DNA of 64,000 nucleotides, from the NCBI RefSeq assembly GCF_021021475.1, contig NZ_JAINWL010000002.1, forward strand, positions 682,001 through 746,000, read 5' to 3'. The number at the start of each line of letters is the position of its first letter. Within the stretch, counting starts at the first letter, position 1. Source of the DNA: Citromicrobium bathyomarinum (lineage in GTDB: Bacteria > Pseudomonadota > Alphaproteobacteria > Sphingomonadales > Sphingomonadaceae). Position numbers and translations under genes: made by a program. Below, in pieces: positions 35,064 through 43,827 of the stretch. The notes under the pieces were generated by a model. The model did no database searches. It saw nothing but the letters and a program-made list of their open reading frames with translations, and had not been told where the DNA came from.

Positions 35064-38000
35064 ATGGTAGAAGCACGTGATATCCTGGTCGCAAGAATGC
35101 GGACGGACCTGATCGGGCCAAGTGAAACTTCCGAAATCATAAGCGACCGACCCACCGATCGGTACCTGACGGGAATTCTGTTCCCGCCAAGGACTGGGGC
35201 CTCGCCTGAAGAAGACGATGAAGCAGCCGATGCTGACGATGCTGAATTCTCGGGCACTTCTCTAGATAGTGTAAAGGCTGCATCGACGTTTCGGCCAAGT
35301 TCGGCCGGCCTCTCCTTTGCCGTTCGGCCTACCGTTTCTGAAGCGTCACTAGACATCGTCATTGAGGCCGCACGTTATCGGGCGGTGGACACGGAAGGCT
35401 CAGAGGAACCACGGGCGCAGAACCGACGCGCCAAGCTCTGGCAGCGTATGCCTCTAAGAGCAGGGATAACCCTAAACCTTTCGAATCCTGAGGCAGTCGG
35501 CCACGAACCGATCAGCCTCGCCGAAAAGGGAATTGCTGACGCCAGCCTGCATGTCCGCATTGCACGCTGGGCCGAAATCCTCCTTGTGACTGTCGCCCTG
35601 ACGAACGATGCCAAACCAGCGAAGACACATAGCCGGCAGGCAAACGAGGAGGCTGCACTCTTTCAGGTTAGCCTCTCCGTGACCTGTCAGGAGGGCTGCC
35701 GTTTCACACCCAAACCGGACCGATCGGGCCATGCGGAAGCTGATGACGATGCGAGAGCCTCAGCGCTCCTTTATCGCGATGTCCGACAGTGGGCTGTGGG
35801 CCACACCTGCTCCGCAGTGTGGGATGAGGCCGAAGATGCGACGGTCGGGAAGCTTTCCTCGAGTTGGTTACCGGAAACAACCGTACATTTAGTTAGCGCT
35901 GCCGGCGACGTCGAATTCGGCGAAACTGAGAGCAGGAAGGCACTAGACGCCGGATGGCTCGCGAATGAATCCGAAGAAGGATTAGCGGCTGGACTGCTGG
36001 CCTTCATCGATGCGTACTCTCAATGGATCGAAAAGAATGAAGCGACTTTCGACACCTTGCCGAAAGAATCTGTCGAGCAGGCGAAGATCCACCTGACCCG
36101 CTGTCGTGAGGCCGAGCAGCGCATGCGCCGTGGCGTGTCGCTGTTGCGGGAAGACGCTCAGGTTCTCGCTGCTTTTCGGATGGCCAATGCGGCGATGGCT
36201 CTTCAGTATTCCTGGAGGGAGGAACCGGACCCGCCGAAGCTTTCATGGCGCCCTTTCCAGCTCGGCTTTGCGCTGCTCTGCCTCGAGTCAATCGCCGACG
36301 ACGAGTCTCCGGATCGCGAGACAATGGACCTCTTGTGGTTCCCGACAGGCGGCGGCAAGACCGAAGCCTATCTGCTGCTTACGGCGTTCACCGCCTTCCT
36401 TCGCCGTCTGCGCGCGGAAGGGGCAATGTCTGGAGCAGGTGTAACGGTTTTCATGCGTTACACCTTGCGCCTTCTGACCATTCAGCAGTTCGAGCGCGCG
36501 GCTGCGCTGATAAGTGCCTGTGAACTGGTCAGGCTGGGGGAGGAACCTGCAGGCTCGGCCGAGGTGCCAGATCATTTCCGCTCCGATATGCCGATATCGC
36601 TCGGCCTTTGGGTCGGCGAGGGTGCAACGCCCAACTCGGTCAAGGCCGCAGAAATGGCGCTCGAGACGGAAAGCGACAATTCTCCGGCGCAGCTAAAGAA
36701 CTGCCCCTGCTGCCATCAGGAGCTGACATGGGACCTGTCTTCCGACAGAAAGCGCGTGGAAGTGTCCTGCAAGTCGGCGAGTTGCAGGCTTGCCGATTGC
36801 CTGCCCACACTGCCGGTCTGGACCGTGGATGAGGACGTCTACCGTGCACAGCCGACTCTTCTGATCGGAACGGTCGACAAGTTTGCCCAACTGGTTCGCA
36901 ACCAGGCGAGCGGGCGTCTTTTCGGAATCGGCACCGAGGCTGATCCGCCATCGATGGTGATCCAGGACGAATTGCATCTCATTTCGGGGCCGCTTGGCAG
37001 TCTCACAGGGCTCTACGAAGCCGCTGTCGATGAGATGTGTCGCAACAAGTCAGGTCGTCGCGCCAAGATCCTGGGCTCTACAGCAACAATAAGACGCGCC
37101 GAGGATCAGATCAGCGCGCTCTTCGATAGGCGTTCCTTCCAGTTTCCTCCACCCGGCCTTTCACACAGGAACTCGGGTTTCGCCGTCGAGGACCGGGAAG
37201 CACCTGGCCGACACTACGTCGGGGTTACGACTGTAGGTCGGTCCGCAAAATTTGCGCAGCAAGCCGTCGCTGCTTCCCTGCTGCAGTCTGCCGGAGATCC
37301 CGGAATCTCGGATGTTGTGCGAAACGGATACTGGACACTGGTCAACTATTTCAATTCGCTACGTGAGCTCGGAGGGGCGCTCTCGCTCATGCGAGATGAC
37401 GTCGATCGGACAATAAGCGACTATTGTTCGCGGCGACCCGGTGAAATTGAACGGGAGGCGGGCACCCAGATCGAACTGACCAGTCGAGTACGGTCCAGCG
37501 AAATACCCGGCTTCCTGAAGGATCTGGAACGTGGCTGGGATGACCCCGACCACATCGATGTAGTCCTCGCCAGCAACATGATCTCTGTCGGGATGGACGT
37601 GTCGCGTCTTGGCCTGATGCTGGTGAATGGTCAGCCCAAGACGATCGCGGAGTACATTCAAGCCACGAGCCGTGTCGGGCGCAGTCGCAGCTTCCCAGGT
37701 CTCGTCGTGACACTATTCAACGCAGCCAAGTCCAGAGACCGAAGTCGATACGAGACCTTCTCAACATGGCATCGCAGTCTCTATCGGGATGTCGAGGCGA
37801 CCAGCGTGACGCCGTTCGCACCGCGCGCTCGTGATCGGGCTCTTCATGCGCCCTACGTCGCGCTGGTAAGGCACCTCATCGAGGGCATGGAAGATCCCTC
37901 GAAGATCGTCGATCACCAGCACGAGGCCGAAGCGCTGCTCGAACGGATAGTGGAGCGCATCCAGCGCATCGATGCGCAGGAAGCGGCGGCAGCTCGAGAA

Positions 38001-38225
38001 CAGTTGAATTCATTCTTGGACGACTGGTTCGACCGGGATGGTCTGAAGGACTACTGGCTGGACTATGGCGACGCACTTCTCACCTCGGCAGAAGCGGCTG
38101 CGGAGAGGGGCAATCGGGCTCGGTTTGCGGGGCAGCGTCCGACGCCCAACTCGATGCGCTCGGTTGAAGCCTCGACCGCCTTCGTATTGCTCGAAGGCGT
38201 GCGCCAGGAAGGCAACAGACGATGA
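35064..38225 (+). CDS. drmA: DISARM-type helicase DrmA
   Basis: 1053 residues. The helicase core is characteristic of DrmA: LLWFPTGGGKTEAYL (Walker A, about 424-438), a four-Cys zinc motif (CPCCHQ ... CKSASC, about 551-575), IQDELHLISGPLGSLTGLYE (motif II DELH, about 632-650), GSTATIRRAEDQ, and the C-terminal motifs SNMISVGMDVSRLGLM and QATSRVGRS (about 865). The N-terminal 400 residues are a family-specific region. In DISARM, DrmA and DrmB form a DNA-engaging complex. The next gene overlaps by four bases. Identification is from motif pattern and the DrmB neighbour. Confidence 0.9.
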   Translation: MVEARDILVARMRTDLIGPSETSEIISDRPTDRYLTGILFPPRTGASPEEDDEAADADDAEFSGTSLDSVKAASTFRPSSAGLSFAVRPTVSEASLDIVIEAARYRAVDTEGSEEPRAQNRRAKLWQRMPLRAGITLNLSNPEAVGHEPISLAEKGIADASLHVRIARWAEILLVTVALTNDAKPAKTHSRQANEEAALFQVSLSVTCQEGCRFTPKPDRSGHAEADDDARASALLYRDVRQWAVGHTCSAVWDEAEDATVGKLSSSWLPETTVHLVSAAGDVEFGETESRKALDAGWLANESEEGLAAGLLAFIDAYSQWIEKNEATFDTLPKESVEQAKIHLTRCREAEQRMRRGVSLLREDAQVLAAFRMANAAMALQYSWREEPDPPKLSWRPFQLGFALLCLESIADDESPDRETMDLLWFPTGGGKTEAYLLLTAFTAFLRRLRAEGAMSGAGVTVFMRYTLRLLTIQQFERAAALISACELVRLGEEPAGSAEVPDHFRSDMPISLGLWVGEGATPNSVKAAEMALETESDNSPAQLKNCPCCHQELTWDLSSDRKRVEVSCKSASCRLADCLPTLPVWTVDEDVYRAQPTLLIGTVDKFAQLVRNQASGRLFGIGTEADPPSMVIQDELHLISGPLGSLTGLYEAAVDEMCRNKSGRRAKILGSTATIRRAEDQISALFDRRSFQFPPPGLSHRNSGFAVEDREAPGRHYVGVTTVGRSAKFAQQAVAASLLQSAGDPGISDVVRNGYWTLVNYFNSLRELGGALSLMRDDVDRTISDYCSRRPGEIEREAGTQIELTSRVRSSEIPGFLKDLERGWDDPDHIDVVLASNMISVGMDVSRLGLMLVNGQPKTIAEYIQATSRVGRSRSFPGLVVTLFNAAKSRDRSRYETFSTWHRSLYRDVEATSVTPFAPRARDRALHAPYVALVRHLIEGMEDPSKIVDHQHEAEALLERIVERIQRIDAQEAAAAREQLNSFLDDWFDRDGLKDYWLDYGDALLTSAEAAAERGNRARFAGQRPTPNSMRSVEASTAFVLLEGVRQEGNRR

Positions 38226-40036
38226 AGTTGATTGGCAAGATCCGCCGCAGCCAGGTCCTTTCGAACGGTCCGGGTGCGATCATTGATTTCCGCGGAGACA
38301 GCGGAGCCCCGCTGTCAGTCGTTGCTGCAGGACTTGAAACCTGGGACAGGATGTCTGCCAAGCCCGGCCTCCTCAATGAGCAGCGCATCAGTCACGAGCC
38401 GCTGCAGGCGCGGCTGAATGTCCGAGGATTCCGTCTCCCACCGGTCGGAGACGAGAAGGTCGGTAACTCGAGCAGACCGCGCTTCGTGCCTGCATACCGT
38501 TTCCCGGACTGGCACGTCTGCCCGAAATGCTATCGGCTGCAGCGGAGCCGGTTTTGGAGTTCCGAACTCGACCGGCCAGAACTTTACTGTGCCGAGTGTT
38601 CAACTGGTCGCGGACGGCGCGCCAGGAAATCGTTCGTGGTTCCGGTCCGCTTCGTGGTCACCTGTGCCTCGGGACATCTTCAGGACTTTCCATGGGCGTC
38701 GTGGCCTCGCCACAATTCTGCCTGCACCCGTAAGCGGCCGCTCAAGCTCATCGGGAAAGGGGCCGGTCTGAAGGGACTTCGGGTCCATTGCACGGAATGC
38801 CTGGAGGAGAGAGATCTGGATGGGGCTCTCTCTCCCGGAGCTCTTGGCAAGATTTCGTGCGAAGGCCGTTCTCCCTGGCTGCAAACAGAGCCGACCGGAT
38901 GTGCAAACGAACCTGTCGCGATCCAGCGCGGTGCATCCAACGCCTATTTCCCTGTGGTAGCGTCAGCTCTCGATGTTCCGCCGTTCGGAGGAACGTTCCG
39001 GGATTGGCTCGACGAATTCTGGGCCGACCTGACAAGCCTCGCCGATCGGGCACAGGTTCCTGATTACGTCAGAAAAAAGATCCACCCCTACTGGCCAGAC
39101 CAGACGGTTAGCGCCGAGCAGCTGTCGTCGAAGATTCTCACTCTCCTCCACATACTTGACGACGACGGCAGCGATCTTCGCGTCAATGAGCACCTCATGC
39201 TCTGCTCTGGTGGCAGCAAGGACGAACACTTCCCGGAATTCCGGATCGTGCCGCAGGATCCACCTACACAATTCCTAGGCCTGTTCGATCATGTGGTGTC
39301 GGTCGAACGTCTCCGGGAGGTGCGGGCTCTGAGAGGTTTCACGCGGCTCAGCCCCGCTGAAAGTGCAGGAAGTGCCTTGATCGCTCAGTTGTCAGAGACT
39401 GCCTTGAACTGGCTGCCGGCAATCGAGGTGCGTGGCGAAGGAATATTCCTCGAGTTTAACGGGCAACGGGTCATGGAATGGGAACAGATACCTTCCGTGG
39501 TCGCTCGAGCCCGCACTGCTCACGAGGCTGCCGAGCGCAGCTGGCGTGAGCACAACGGCGACGAGCGTCCGTTCCCGATGACGATCTCGCCGAGGTTTCT
39601 TCTGGCCCATACAACGGCACATGCTCTCGTTGAGCAACTTTCGCTGGATAGCGGATACTCGACAGCTTCCATACGTGAGCGGCTCTACGTGTCCGAGGGA
39701 CTCGATGGCATGTGCGGATTTCTGCTCTACACATCTGCACCGGACGCCGACGGGACCCTCGGCGGACTTTCGCGCAAGGGTCGATCGCGGGAGTTGGTTT
39801 CCATCCTCTCTGGAGCACTGCACGGTCTGGAGTGGTGCTCCGCCGATCCGCTTTGCGGTAGCGGAATCCTGACTCTTTCAGAGGGTTCGGGCTCCGCCGC
39901 ATGCCATTCGTGCTGCTTTCTTCCGGAAACATCCTGCGAACACTTCAATCGCCATCTCGACAGGGCGATGCTGGTGGGAACACCGCAAGCACCCGAGATC
40001 GGCTACTTCAACGCACTCCTGAAAAAGAAGGTCTAG
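38222..40036 (+). CDS. drmB: DISARM-type DUF1998 protein DrmB
   Basis: 604 residues beginning KIRRSQVLSNGPGAIIDFRG, a typical DrmB opening. A zinc-finger region (CPKCYRLQ ... CAEC, about 99-125; CASGHLQDFPW) is followed by a long middle region and a C-terminal DUF1998 domain (about 456-600) with HTTAHALVEQL, LYTSAPDADGTLGGL and the Cys cluster CSADPLC ... CHSCC ... CEHFNRHLDR. DrmB partners DrmA. Coupled to drmA (ATGA) and one base before the next gene. Confidence 0.92.
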   Translation: MKLIGKIRRSQVLSNGPGAIIDFRGDSGAPLSVVAAGLETWDRMSAKPGLLNEQRISHEPLQARLNVRGFRLPPVGDEKVGNSSRPRFVPAYRFPDWHVCPKCYRLQRSRFWSSELDRPELYCAECSTGRGRRARKSFVVPVRFVVTCASGHLQDFPWASWPRHNSACTRKRPLKLIGKGAGLKGLRVHCTECLEERDLDGALSPGALGKISCEGRSPWLQTEPTGCANEPVAIQRGASNAYFPVVASALDVPPFGGTFRDWLDEFWADLTSLADRAQVPDYVRKKIHPYWPDQTVSAEQLSSKILTLLHILDDDGSDLRVNEHLMLCSGGSKDEHFPEFRIVPQDPPTQFLGLFDHVVSVERLREVRALRGFTRLSPAESAGSALIAQLSETALNWLPAIEVRGEGIFLEFNGQRVMEWEQIPSVVARARTAHEAAERSWREHNGDERPFPMTISPRFLLAHTTAHALVEQLSLDSGYSTASIRERLYVSEGLDGMCGFLLYTSAPDADGTLGGLSRKGRSRELVSILSGALHGLEWCSADPLCGSGILTLSEGSGSAACHSCCFLPETSCEHFNRHLDRAMLVGTPQAPEIGYFNALLKKKV

Positions 40037-40037
40037 A

Positions 40038-41687
40038 ATGGCCCGAATGTACCCCGGAACGCTGCCCGAGCACGTCCTCAAGAACCCAAAGCTCTCATCG
40101 GAAATTCGGGTCTACAATACCATCCGCGATCGGCTGCCTGCGGGCTATCGATGCTACTATTCCCGCTCGTGGCATGCTGCTGACGGAGATGGCGGTGAAT
40201 TCGACGGTGAAGCCGACTTCATCGTGTCGCATCGAGAGAACGGCCTTCTTTTCCTCGAGGTGAAGGGAGGGAGGGTAAGTTGTCGAGAGTCGGATAATCA
40301 GTGGCTCACCACCGACAGGGACGATTTCACGTTCAAGATCACAAGCCCTGTTACTCAGGCGATGAGGAGCAAGCATCATTTCCTCAAGCGCCTCAAGGAC
40401 CGCATCGGCAATCGCTACATCCGTGCTCGCCACGGAGTGATACTCCCCGGCAGTACGCGTCCCGTGCGTGCTCTTGCAGCAGATGCACCGCACGAGATCG
40501 TGGCATTCGGCAACGATATGGCGGAACTTGATCGATGGATCGTGCGCCGCATGTCCGGCATTAGCGATGATCGCGAAGTGCCATTGGGCATGGATGGTGA
40601 GCGGGCACTCCAAGAAATCTTGGCGGGTCATTTCGAACTGCAGGCTCACATCGGTTGCAGTCTTGCCGATGACGCGGTCGAAATTGAGCGACTCACCAGT
40701 GAGCAGGCTTGGATTCTCGACTCACTCGACCACAACCGGCAGCTCGCGATCACGGGTGGCGCGGGGGCGGGGAAGACTGTCCTTGCAATCGAGGCTGCCG
40801 TACGTTCGGCCGCCAGCGGGCGCCGAACCCTGCTGACATGCTTCAATGTGCCACTTGCGAACCATCTAAAGAAGATCTGTCCAGAGAACCCCAATCTCGT
40901 CATCGCGGGGTTCCACTCGTTGTGCGGCAGCCTGTCGGCACAGGCCGGCCTAGACATCCCAGGCCGGCAGGATGCAGACTTCTTTCAGGAAGTCCTGCCG
41001 AACGCCTTGGTAGAGGCCGTCGATCGGATGACCGCCCTACGTTTTGATACGGTGATCGTCGACGAGGGACAGGATTTCGCGGATTCGTGGCTCGATGCTC
41101 TCCGCCTGACATTGAGCGACATGGATACAGGTCGCTTCTATGTGTTCTACGATGACAATCAGCGCCTCTACTCTCATGAGGGCAGTTTCCTGTCAGCATT
41201 ACCGCAGTCAGTGATTCCCCTTTCCCGAAATCTTCGCAACACCCGACGGATCCATGCTGTCATGGCGAAATGGTACGAGGGAAGCAGGTCCACGCCCGCA
41301 GGACCTGAAGGCGAGCCTGTTGCGATACACGAATGCAGGACTGGAGAGCAGGCACTGAAGGTGGTCATGGACAGAATCAGGATGCTGACAAGTTCGGACC
41401 AGCTTAAGCCGGACGATATCGCGGTTCTGGATGCATCTGGGAAGGTGGCACTAACTGAGAGGATTGCCGGGGTAAGCGCCTGCCGCGCAGACAAGGTCGC
41501 CTCGAATTCCGTGATTTTCGATACCGTACTTCGCTTCAAGGGCCTATCCCGCCCCTGTGTGTTCCTGATCGGCATCGAAGGATTGAGAGATCCGGAGAAC
41601 ATCTATGTCGCGACAAGCCGCGCCAACGTTCTACTGGAGGTTGCCGGACACCCCGACGACATCGCTCGGATAATGTGTTCGAGTTAG
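40038..41687 (+). CDS. NERD-nuclease / UvrD-like helicase fusion
   Basis: 549 residues. The N-terminal NERD domain carries a restriction-nuclease-like core with conserved Glu, Asp and Lys: GEADFIV (about 56-62) and FLEVKGG (about 71-77). A superfamily 1 helicase follows, with P-loop ITGGAGAGKT (about 236-245), VDEGQDFADSW (about 340-350), SRNLRNTRRIH and a C-terminal VATSRANVLLEVAG. It starts one base after drmB, so it belongs to the same unit. In this locus it may supply the nuclease activity that DrmC-like phospholipase-D proteins would provide; that is inference. Confidence 0.88.
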   Translation: MARMYPGTLPEHVLKNPKLSSEIRVYNTIRDRLPAGYRCYYSRSWHAADGDGGEFDGEADFIVSHRENGLLFLEVKGGRVSCRESDNQWLTTDRDDFTFKITSPVTQAMRSKHHFLKRLKDRIGNRYIRARHGVILPGSTRPVRALAADAPHEIVAFGNDMAELDRWIVRRMSGISDDREVPLGMDGERALQEILAGHFELQAHIGCSLADDAVEIERLTSEQAWILDSLDHNRQLAITGGAGAGKTVLAIEAAVRSAASGRRTLLTCFNVPLANHLKKICPENPNLVIAGFHSLCGSLSAQAGLDIPGRQDADFFQEVLPNALVEAVDRMTALRFDTVIVDEGQDFADSWLDALRLTLSDMDTGRFYVFYDDNQRLYSHEGSFLSALPQSVIPLSRNLRNTRRIHAVMAKWYEGSRSTPAGPEGEPVAIHECRTGEQALKVVMDRIRMLTSSDQLKPDDIAVLDASGKVALTERIAGVSACRADKVASNSVIFDTVLRFKGLSRPCVFLIGIEGLRDPENIYVATSRANVLLEVAGHPDDIARIMCSS

Positions 41688-42116
41688 GCTATAAAGAGCT
41701 GAGAAGGCGGCCCCTCAAGGGTCTGCTTACCGGGAAGTTCCAAGCATTTCTTTGCCAAAGGTTTTCCGGAGGACCTTTCAAGGCGTCCCCCGCTTTTAGG
41801 ACAATACCTCGGTAGTGAGTGGGATAGTCGCTCGAGGATGACTTGGCGTATTGCCGGCAAGGCCGGTTGCGGACGAGGACCGAAGACATTTTTCCACCGC
41901 GCCAGTGAGCCTTCGGGATTGCAAGAAGGGGTAAGCCTTTAATGACATCAAGGCATGGCGGTGAAGCCTGGTCCAAGATCATGTGACACAACACGTAGCT
42001 AAACGGCATGCCCGCCACGACTGTGGACGGCGGAGATACAAAACAGGAACAAAACCTTGCTTGGCGGGACTCTGTGTGCCACGATGTCATTCCCTGACCC
42101 AGCAATGGAGAGCCCT
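41688..42116. other. Spacer between the DrmAB unit and the restriction-modification genes
   Basis: 429 bases with no gene I can support. A minus-strand frame of 138 codons covers most of it but has no family resemblance and a Ser/Pro/Arg composition. The promoter of the methyltransferase should lie in the last 150 bases. Confidence 0.45.
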
Positions 42117-43355
42117 ATGGCCGAAGCGCCCTTCCTGTTTGCATCCGATCTCCACAAGGCGGGGCTTGATCCCGATACCGCTGCTGGAGAGCTTGGCGTT
42201 TCGCCGCGACAAGTGAAGCGGTATATTGCCGGCGACTGCGATGTACCGAAGCTGGTGCGCGAGCGCGTGCGCGACCTTGCTGTGGCCCGGCGCAGGAAGC
42301 CGCAGGCCAAGGCGGCATTCCGCTTCATCGATCTGTTCGCCGGGATTGGCGGAATGCGCCTCGGTTTCGAAGCCATCGGCGGACAGTGTGTCTTCACCAG
42401 TGAATGGGATCGCTTCTCGCAGAAGACCTATCTGCACAATTTTCCCGATGGCGATGATCACGTGTTTGCAGGAGACATCCGTCCTTTCGGAGAGAGCCCC
42501 TCGCTCATTCCGGAATTCGATGTGCTGCTTGCAGGCTTTCCCTGCCAGCCCTTCTCTCTCGCTGGGGTCTCAAAGAAGAATTCCCTAGGTAGAGCCCATG
42601 GGTTTGCCTGTGAGGCTCAGGGTAACCTATTCTTCGAGATCGCCCGCATCATCGATCATCACCGTCCGGCCGCCTTCCTGCTCGAGAACGTGAAGAACCT
42701 GCAGTCGCATGATGGCGGGCGGACATTCGAGGTGATCCGCGAGACGCTGACGAAGGACCTTGGCTACAATATCGATTTCAGGGTGATCAGTTCGGCGCCC
42801 TTCGTTCCGCAGAAACGGCAGCGCATCTTCATCGTGGGTTTCCGCGAGGACGTGAAGTTCAGCTTTGCCGACTTCGCGAAAATGCTCCCCCCCGAAGAGG
42901 AATGGCCGACGCTCGGCTCGATCCTCCAGTCGCATAACGAGATCGATGCGAAATACACGCTGACGCCAAAATTGTGGGACTATCTCCAAGCTTACCGAAA
43001 AAAGCACGAGAAAGCGGGCAACGGTTTCGGATTCACGAGCCATACGCCTGATGATGTCGCCCGCACGCTTTCGGCCCGCTATCATAAGGACGGTTCGGAA
43101 ATCCTGATTGAGCAGAAAGGCACGCGCCCGCGACGACTCACCCCGACCGAATGCGCCCGGCTGATGGGCTTCGAGCGCGACGGGCGGGACTGGATCATCC
43201 CAGTGTCCGATACCCAAGCCTATCGCCAGTTCGGCAATGCGGTCGTCGTACCGGTCATCGAGGCGATCGCACGGTACATGAAACCTTCGCTTGATCGCGC
43301 GCTCGAGCTGGAGAAGGCGAGCCTGCACGGAAGGCAGTTGGCCGAAGTTGCCTGA
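42117..43355 (+). CDS. dcm: DNA cytosine-5 methyltransferase, Dcm-like
   Basis: 412 residues from ATG 42117, preceded by GGAG (42107-42110). The N-terminus (about 5-60) is helix-turn-helix-like (TAAGELGVSPRQVKRYIAGD). The catalytic part has FIDLFAGIGGMRLGFE (motif I), GFPCQPFS (motif IV, Cys143), LLENVKNL, PQKRQRIFIVGF, a target-recognition region, RRLTPTECARLMGF and YRQFGNAVVVPVI. Similarity in layout to Dcm (CCWGG) and the adjacent Vsr and MvaI/BcnI-like genes imply CCWGG or a related target. It could serve either the restriction enzyme or, as DrmMII does, a DISARM locus. Confidence 0.92.
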   Translation: MAEAPFLFASDLHKAGLDPDTAAGELGVSPRQVKRYIAGDCDVPKLVRERVRDLAVARRRKPQAKAAFRFIDLFAGIGGMRLGFEAIGGQCVFTSEWDRFSQKTYLHNFPDGDDHVFAGDIRPFGESPSLIPEFDVLLAGFPCQPFSLAGVSKKNSLGRAHGFACEAQGNLFFEIARIIDHHRPAAFLLENVKNLQSHDGGRTFEVIRETLTKDLGYNIDFRVISSAPFVPQKRQRIFIVGFREDVKFSFADFAKMLPPEEEWPTLGSILQSHNEIDAKYTLTPKLWDYLQAYRKKHEKAGNGFGFTSHTPDDVARTLSARYHKDGSEILIEQKGTRPRRLTPTECARLMGFERDGRDWIIPVSDTQAYRQFGNAVVVPVIEAIARYMKPSLDRALELEKASLHGRQLAEVA

Positions 43356-43827
43356 CGTCGTGGATGCCATGACCCGCAGCCGGATGATGTCCGCCATAAG
43401 AGCGCGCGACACAAAACCGGAGATGCTTATCCGCTCTGGTCTTCACCGCATGGGCTATCGCTTTCGCCTGCACGAGAAGCGACTACCGGGAAAACCGGAT
43501 CTCGTTTTTCCTTCCCGGAATGCGGCAATCGAGGTACGCGGCTGTTTCTGGCACGGGCATGACTGCCACCTGTTCCGTTGGCCCGCTACGCGACGGAAAT
43601 TCTGGCAGGAAAAGATTGCCGACAATATCGCGCGCGATGTCCGCAACAGGGAAGCGCTGCTGAAAGCGGACTGGCGCTTGGCAGAGGTATGGGAATGCCA
43701 GCTGAAAGGGCGTGAAAAGCTTCCCGTTCAAGACGTACTAGAACGCCTTGCAGAGTTTCTGGACGGGGAGGACAGGCACAGCGTCATCGGAAAGGATCAG
43801 ACTGTTGCAGTTTGCGAAGATGCATAG
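43348..43827 (+). CDS. vsr: Very-short-patch mismatch endonuclease
   Basis: 159 residues from a TTG at 43348 that overlaps the methyltransferase end (GTG 43360 is an alternative). Vsr nicks beside T:G mismatches arising from deaminated 5-methylcytosine. Motifs: MMSAIRARDTKPE, LPGKPDLVF with the catalytic Asp, AAIEVRGCFWHGHDCH with zinc and active-site residues, and FWQEKIADNIARD. The C-terminal 31 bases overlap the convergent restriction gene. Confidence 0.93.
   Translation: MPDVVDAMTRSRMMSAIRARDTKPEMLIRSGLHRMGYRFRLHEKRLPGKPDLVFPSRNAAIEVRGCFWHGHDCHLFRWPATRRKFWQEKIADNIARDVRNREALLKADWRLAEVWECQLKGREKLPVQDVLERLAEFLDGEDRHSVIGKDQTVAVCEDA

Noticed and set aside
41689-42105. 138-codon minus-strand frame between the NERD-helicase and methylase genes
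   Set aside because: No family resemblance or ribosome site; left as intergenic.
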